This document shows, piece by piece, positions 59,469 to 64,000 of a stretch of 64,000 nt of DNA. The stretch spans positions 246,856 through 310,855 of the forward strand of contig NZ_MJAP01000012.1 of the NCBI RefSeq assembly GCF_001884735.1, in the 5' to 3' direction. The DNA comes from Natronohydrobacter thiooxidans. GTDB taxonomy: Bacteria; Pseudomonadota; Alphaproteobacteria; Rhodobacterales; Rhodobacteraceae. Below the pieces are notes generated by a model. The model was not told the DNA's origin. It was given only the letters and a program-made list of their open reading frames with translations, and did no database searches. Position numbers and translations under genes: made by a program. Numbering within the stretch: position 1 is the first letter of the stretch; each line of letters opens with the position of its first letter.

Positions 59469-61246
59469 CAGATATCTCCTTTCGACATTGGTTTCGCCGC
59501 AGTCAGGGGTTCAGGCACGGGTTCGGTCAGCATCTTGTCGCGTCCGGACATGATGTCACCCTGTACCTGCTCGGTCAGGCGTTGGGCATCGCGGCGGCGG
59601 GTCTCTTCCAGCGCCTCACTCACCGAAGCCTCATCGCAGCCAAGACTGCGCAAGCCTTCGGCCCCCATCAGCAAGGCTGATGCAACTGTCTCGCGTATCT
59701 CAAAACCCACACCTGCGCGGATCAGTTCCATCGAATGGCCCCGGTCATAGCTGCGCGCCAGCACTGCTGCATGCGGGAATTCATGCTGGACAAGTTCGGC
59801 AATGGCGCTGACGGCGCGGCGGTCATCGACACATATCATGATCACCTGCGCCTGTGCCGCGCCCGAGGCGTGCAGGATATCCAGCCGCGTGCCATCGCCG
59901 TAAAATACCTTGAAGCCAAAGCGCGCCGCCTCGCGGATGCGGTCGGGATTGTGGTCAATAACAGAAACATCTGCGCCGCGTGCGAGCAACACCTGCAACG
60001 CGATCTGACCAAACCGCCCGAAGCCGATCACCAGCACCTGTCCGCGCAAGCCCTTCGCCGCGTCAACTCCGTCCAATGCTGCCCCCGGATCGCGCAGCAA
60101 CCGGTCGGCCGCAATCAGGATCAGCGGCGTAATCGCCATCGACAGGATCACGACCGTTGAGAAAATCGCATTCTCACGTGCATCAATCACCCCGCCCGCC
60201 AGCGCGGCGGTGTACAGGACAAAGGCAAACTCGCCGCCTTGCGCGAACATGGCGGTACGACGAAGCGCTGTCAGATTGGCACTGCCAAAGGCCCGTGCAA
60301 TGGCATAGATGGCCGCGGCCTTGACCAGAACATAGACCACCAGCATGGCCAGGAGCAGCGGCCATTCGGCGGCTACCACGCCCAGATTGAGTGACATGCC
60401 GACCGCCAGAAAGAACAGACCCATCAGAAGGCCCTTGAATGGCTCGATATCGCTTTCGATCTGGTGGCGATAGCTGGAGCCCGAGAGCATGACCCCGGCC
60501 AGAAACGCCCCCATCGCCATCGACAGGCCCACGGCTTCCATCAGAAGCGCCGCGCCCAATACCACCAGCAGCGCGCCGGCACTGAGCACCTCGCGGGTGC
60601 GCGCCCGCGCCAGAAGCGCGAAGAACGGATCGAGCAGCCAGCGTCCCGCCACCAGCAGCGTCACCAGCCCGGCCAGCGCCAGCGCCACGGCCCCCAGCCC
60701 GCCCTCGCCCTGTCCGAGGGGCGACAGGAAAGCCACAACCGCCAGCAAAGGCACGATCAGCAGATCCTCGAATAACAGGATCGAGACGGATTTCTGCCCC
60801 TCGGTGCTGGCGATTTCACCCCGTTCCTGCAAGGTGGACATGATCACGGCGGTTGAGGACAGCACGAAACCGGCCCCTGCGATGAAGGCTGTGACGGGGG
60901 AAAGACCAAAGACCACCATCCCCGCCACCGACAGCAAGGCAATCGCCAGGCTGACCTGTGCCAGCCCCAGCCCGAAAATCTGTCCGCGCAGCGCCCAGAG
61001 CTTTTGCGGGCGCAGTTCCAGCCCGATGACGAACAGAAACATCACAACGCCCAGTTCCGCAAAATGCAGGATCGTGTCAGGATCCGTGAACAGGCCCAGC
61101 ACCGATGGCCCGACCAGCGCCCCGGCGGCAAAATACCCGAGTACCGAGCCAAGACCCAGGCGCCGGAACAGCGGCACCGCAACCACCGCCGCGCCCATCA
61201 GCACCACGACCGGGCCAATGACCGGCCCCAACCCTTCTACAGCCAT
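59468..61246 (-). CDS. Kef-type K+/H+ antiporter with TrkA-N domain
   Basis: A 592-residue CPA2 protein: 12-13 hydrophobic helices (VLGYFAAGALVGPSVLGLF, HFAELGVVMFLFVIGLELRP) followed by an RCK/TrkA-N domain VLVIGFGRFGQIALQVLLARGADVSVIDHNP near residue 400. KefB/C channels open with glutathione adducts of electrophiles and acidify the cytoplasm as protection. Its coupling to a quinone reductase and the VOC neighbours supports that role here. Whether glutathione gates it cannot be judged by eye. Confidence 0.92.
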   Translation of the reverse strand: MAVEGLGPVIGPVVVLMGAAVVAVPLFRRLGLGSVLGYFAAGALVGPSVLGLFTDPDTILHFAELGVVMFLFVIGLELRPQKLWALRGQIFGLGLAQVSLAIALLSVAGMVVFGLSPVTAFIAGAGFVLSSTAVIMSTLQERGEIASTEGQKSVSILLFEDLLIVPLLAVVAFLSPLGQGEGGLGAVALALAGLVTLLVAGRWLLDPFFALLARARTREVLSAGALLVVLGAALLMEAVGLSMAMGAFLAGVMLSGSSYRHQIESDIEPFKGLLMGLFFLAVGMSLNLGVVAAEWPLLLAMLVVYVLVKAAAIYAIARAFGSANLTALRRTAMFAQGGEFAFVLYTAALAGGVIDARENAIFSTVVILSMAITPLILIAADRLLRDPGAALDGVDAAKGLRGQVLVIGFGRFGQIALQVLLARGADVSVIDHNPDRIREAARFGFKVFYGDGTRLDILHASGAAQAQVIMICVDDRRAVSAIAELVQHEFPHAAVLARSYDRGHSMELIRAGVGFEIRETVASALLMGAEGLRSLGCDEASVSEALEETRRRDAQRLTEQVQGDIMSGRDKMLTEPVPEPLTAAKPMSKGDI

Positions 61247-61352
61247 TGGCCTGCCCCCTTCAAACTGAACCGTCCATGTTTCTCAGCGACAGTTCTTGCG
61301 TAAAATCGTGGTGCCCGCCGCCAAATCATCCCGGCGGCGGGCGATTGTTCGC

Positions 61353-62294
61353 CTAGTCCAGCGGTTTCAGCCCGGCTTCGATTGCGGCACGGCGGGGTTC
61401 AAGAAAGGGCGGCAGAGACAACGCCTCGCCCATCGTCTCGAAGGGTTCATCCACCGCGAATCCCGGCCCATCCGTCGCCAGTTCGAACAGATTGCCGCCG
61501 GATTCCCGAAAATACAGGCTGCGGAAATAGTAGCGCTCCACTTCGCCGGAACTGGGCATGCGCAAGCTGTTCAACCGCGCCGCCCATTGGCTGAGGGCGG
61601 CTTTGTCAGGCACTCTGAACGCGACATGATGCACCGCACCCGCGCCCTGCTGCGCCACGGGCAGGTCCGGCTGAACCGCCACATGTACTTCGGCGGCTGG
61701 CCCGCCCGCGCCCATCTCATAGACATGCACCTGGCCCAGCCCATCGGGGCTGGCATAGTCGCGCGCGGCCCGCATGTTCATCAGGCGGGTCAGAACCGCG
61801 TCGGTCGGGGCCAGTTGCGGCACGGAGATGGTGATTGGTCCCAGACCCCGGATCTGGTGCTCGGCCGGAACAGGGCTGCGCGCCCAGGGATGCGCGGCGC
61901 CCGGCGCCTCCGCCGTCAGACGAAAGCGCTGGCCTTCCGGGTCTTCGAAATCCAGCGTGGCGCGGCCATCGGTCTGTCCGATGACGCCGCGGCTCAGTCC
62001 GGCATCGCGCAGGCGGCCAGCCCAATAGTCAAGACTGCCTTCGGCCACGCGCAACCCGGTGCGGCTGATCGAATGGGTGCCGCGCCGTTCGCGCCCGACA
62101 GGCCAGTCGAAAAACGTCAGATCCGTGCCGGGACTGCCCGCGCCATCGGCGAAAAACAGGTGATAGGCGGATGTGTCGTCCTGATTGACGGTCTTCTTGA
62201 CGCGCCTCAGCCCCAGGGTTTCAGTGTAAAAGCGATTGTTGCCGGGCGCGTCAGCGGTAATCGCAGTCAGGTGGTGAATTCCGGTCAGGTCCAT
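61353..62294 (-). CDS. VOC-family ring-cleaving dioxygenase (MhqO-like)
   Basis: A 313-residue extradiol dioxygenase-like protein with two glyoxalase modules. Ligands: H8 (GIHHLTA), H222 or H223 (AVHHVAF) and E271 (GGNLFELATDGPGFAVDEP). It is a paralogue of the VOC part of the fusion gene (same start motif and same DGPGFA-DEP end), which suggests two related hydroquinone or catechol substrates. GGAGG precedes ATG 62294. It is divergent from the LysR gene. Confidence 0.9.
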   Translation of the reverse strand: MDLTGIHHLTAITADAPGNNRFYTETLGLRRVKKTVNQDDTSAYHLFFADGAGSPGTDLTFFDWPVGRERRGTHSISRTGLRVAEGSLDYWAGRLRDAGLSRGVIGQTDGRATLDFEDPEGQRFRLTAEAPGAAHPWARSPVPAEHQIRGLGPITISVPQLAPTDAVLTRLMNMRAARDYASPDGLGQVHVYEMGAGGPAAEVHVAVQPDLPVAQQGAGAVHHVAFRVPDKAALSQWAARLNSLRMPSSGEVERYYFRSLYFRESGGNLFELATDGPGFAVDEPFETMGEALSLPPFLEPRRAAIEAGLKPLD

Positions 62295-62411
62295 GCGGGC
62301 CTCCTTTCTCTTGTCTTAACATGGCACGAGACGGCGCGAATGCGCAGCCCTTTCAGTACCAACCCGGTGTTCGCGATTGCCGAACGACAAGGGGCGGTAT
62401 ACCCTCTGGCA

Positions 62412-63326
62412 ATGCGCTATACGTTAGACGAAATCGAAACCTTCCTGACGGTGATGGAACTTGGCACAGTCACCGCTGCCGCCGCGCATATGAACCTGTC
62501 GAAATCCGTGATCAGCAAACGCATCTCCGATCTGGAGCGTGCGCTGCAAGCCGCGTTGTTTCTGCGCAATGCAGGCCGTGTCACTCCGACCGAAGCGGCG
62601 CAGCGGCTGGCGGAACAATTGCGCCCGGCGCTCGCCGCCCTGACAGCGGCCACCGACAGCGCATCCTGGGGGATGGATGGCGCCGCACCCCTGCGCGGGC
62701 GGCTGTCCATCACCGCGCCCATGAGTTTCGGAACGCTTTTCCTGAGCCCGATCCTTGCGCGCTTCGCGCTTGAGCACCCGCAGCTGGAATTGCGGATCGA
62801 CTATGATGATCGCGCCCGCGATCTGGTCCGCGACGGGTTCGATCTGGCTCTGCGCATCGGCGAGGCCCGCGACAGCGCCCTGATCAGCCGGACCCTGTGC
62901 ACCGACCAGATGGTCGCCTGTGCCAGTCCTGACTATCTGGCCCGTCATGGCCATCCCGCGACACCCGCCGATCTGGCGGGCCATCAGGTGCTCAGCTACA
63001 GCCACTTGCCGGATGGGCATCTGTGGCAGTTTGCGAAAGGCGGGAAATTGACCTCGGCCCCCGTCCGCAGTTGCCTGACCCTGAACAATGGCGAGGCCAT
63101 GCGCGATTTTGCTCTGGCAGGTATCGGGTTGGCCATGTTGCCCGGCTTTCTGGTGGCGTCGCCCATCGCGGCAGGCAGGCTGGAACCCGTGTTGCCGGGC
63201 TACGCGACGCGGAAAATGCCGGTCCTTGCGCTATGGCCGCCGATTTCTCCCATGCCCGCGAAATTGCGCGCCCTTGTCGATCATCTGGCGCAGGAGCTGG
63301 CGGGCGGTCGTCCTTGGGCGGAATAG
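62412..63326 (+). CDS. LysR-family transcriptional regulator
   Basis: A 304-residue LysR protein. The N-terminal winged helix (MRYTLDEIETFLTVMELGTVTAAAAHMNLSKSVISKRISDLERAL) leads to a substrate-binding domain of the CrgA/DsdC-like type (GRLSITAPMSFGTLFLSPILARFALEHPQLELRIDYDDR). It is divergent from the VOC dioxygenase gene, the usual position for its regulator, and probably senses a quinone or aromatic electrophile. ATG 62412 is the family's normal start. Confidence 0.93.
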   Translation: MRYTLDEIETFLTVMELGTVTAAAAHMNLSKSVISKRISDLERALQAALFLRNAGRVTPTEAAQRLAEQLRPALAALTAATDSASWGMDGAAPLRGRLSITAPMSFGTLFLSPILARFALEHPQLELRIDYDDRARDLVRDGFDLALRIGEARDSALISRTLCTDQMVACASPDYLARHGHPATPADLAGHQVLSYSHLPDGHLWQFAKGGKLTSAPVRSCLTLNNGEAMRDFALAGIGLAMLPGFLVASPIAAGRLEPVLPGYATRKMPVLALWPPISPMPAKLRALVDHLAQELAGGRPWAE

Positions 63327-63627
63327 ATGTGCTGAACGTTGCGGGGCAGCCGGCGGCTTCACTTGCGGGGACCGCCTGTCGGTGTCCAGATTGCATTGCA
63401 CCGGCGCCAGAGGCCGCGCAGAGATCAGGACAACAGCGCGTTTTTCCTATCGGACAGGCCCTGATCATGACGCGAAATTGTCGGCAATCTGCTGGCAGCA
63501 GGCGGCTGCGATGATTATATTCAGATCAGGCGATTGCGTCCGCAAGCGCCCTGAACCAACCGCGCGGGGTGCCCGTGCGCTGGATGCGTCCCAGAAAAGC
63601 CCCGCGCGTCATGCGACGGAGGCTGAT
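63327..63627. other. Intergenic region
   Basis: About 300 bp; no supported gene, repeat or promoter motif seen. Confidence 0.4.
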
Positions 63628-63954
63628 ATGTTCAAACGAATTCTTACCTCGGCACTGGTATTCGGCATGGCCGCGCTTGCGCCCCCTGCGGCGGCGCAAA
63701 TGATCTGCGGGCCGCGACCGGCGATCACCAACTGGTTGATGACCAGCTTCGGCGAGAGCCGATCCGCAGTCGGGATGATCGGGCAGGACCGGGTACTTGA
63801 GCTTTGGGTGGCGGCAGAGACCGACAGCTGGACCATCCTTGTTACCCGTCCCGACAGCATTTCCTGCGTCGTTGCGGGCGGCACCAACTGGATCGAGGTC
63901 AATCCGCGCAGCGATCAAGCGCCCGCATCCCGATGGTTTCTGCGACAGGATTGA
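63628..63954 (+). CDS. Small secreted protein of unknown function
   Basis: A 108-residue exported protein with a signal peptide ending PPAAAQ (~24). The mature part has two cysteines (ICGPRP and ISCVVAGG) and Trp-rich strands (VLELWVAAETDSWTILVT, GTNWIEV), suggesting a small beta-rich domain. CGGAGG stands eight bases before ATG 63628. I recognise no family name, and it has no obvious link to the preceding cluster. Confidence 0.8.
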   Translation: MFKRILTSALVFGMAALAPPAAAQMICGPRPAITNWLMTSFGESRSAVGMIGQDRVLELWVAAETDSWTILVTRPDSISCVVAGGTNWIEVNPRSDQAPASRWFLRQD

Positions 63955-64000
63955 GCAGGCACCCTCTGCGTCAGGAAGTCGGGCGGCCCGGTTCCACCCC

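Overview
The window looks like a chromosomal segment of a GC-rich alphaproteobacterium, most likely Rhodobacterales. The evidence is alphaproteobacterial-style gene content (EcfG-like sigma factor, TRAP transport, ACC deaminase with a divergent Lrp-type regulator). A standalone ectoine hydroxylase suggests a saline habitat. Species-level placement is not possible from sequence reading alone. No tRNA, rRNA, insertion sequence or CRISPR array was seen.

Layout. (1) 1-7062: a sugar-acid (idonate/ketogluconate-type) catabolic locus with a LacI-type regulator, divergent dehydrogenase genes and a DctPQM TRAP transporter; two near-identical operator-like sites sit in front of its two forward transcription units. 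(2) 7108-8740: ACC deaminase (acdS) with a divergent Lrp/AsnC regulator. (3) 8905-10910: TPP riboswitch and thiC. (4) 11009-13207: an acidic OmpA-family protein. (5) About 13.6-52 kb: a dense block of stress genes on both strands. It holds a five-gene formate dehydrogenase operon, a formate channel, PQQ sugar dehydrogenase, CsbD/YqjD/YqjE, an amine oxidase between two cytochromes c, MscS plus a Na+/solute symporter, ectoine hydroxylase, Cu/Zn SOD, large catalase, P450, PRC-barrel proteins, ExoD, YciE ferritin-like protein, a release-factor-like protein and many small proteins. It also holds an EcfG-type ECF sigma factor and a NepR-like small protein. (6) 52.3-56.1 kb: ABC importer of the iron/phosphonate type. 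(7) 56.2-63.3 kb: a quinone/electrophile-defence cluster (pirin, VOC-hydrolase fusion, FMN reductase, Kef antiporter, second VOC dioxygenase, LysR regulator).

The main finding is that block 5 reads as one self-contained general-stress regulon. Reading by eye, I found 22 sites of the form GGAAC-N16/17-NGTT, mostly GGAACA, correctly oriented and 20-145 bp before start codons, including one in front of the sigma factor itself. Several intergenic regions carry two such sites back to back. I did not see correctly spaced copies in the flanking metabolic regions. The island would join oxidative defence, osmoprotection, envelope proteins and auxiliary electron donors (formate, aldoses, amines) under one sigma factor. 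The sigma factor gene is followed by an unusual quinone reductase-UbiA prenyltransferase fusion.
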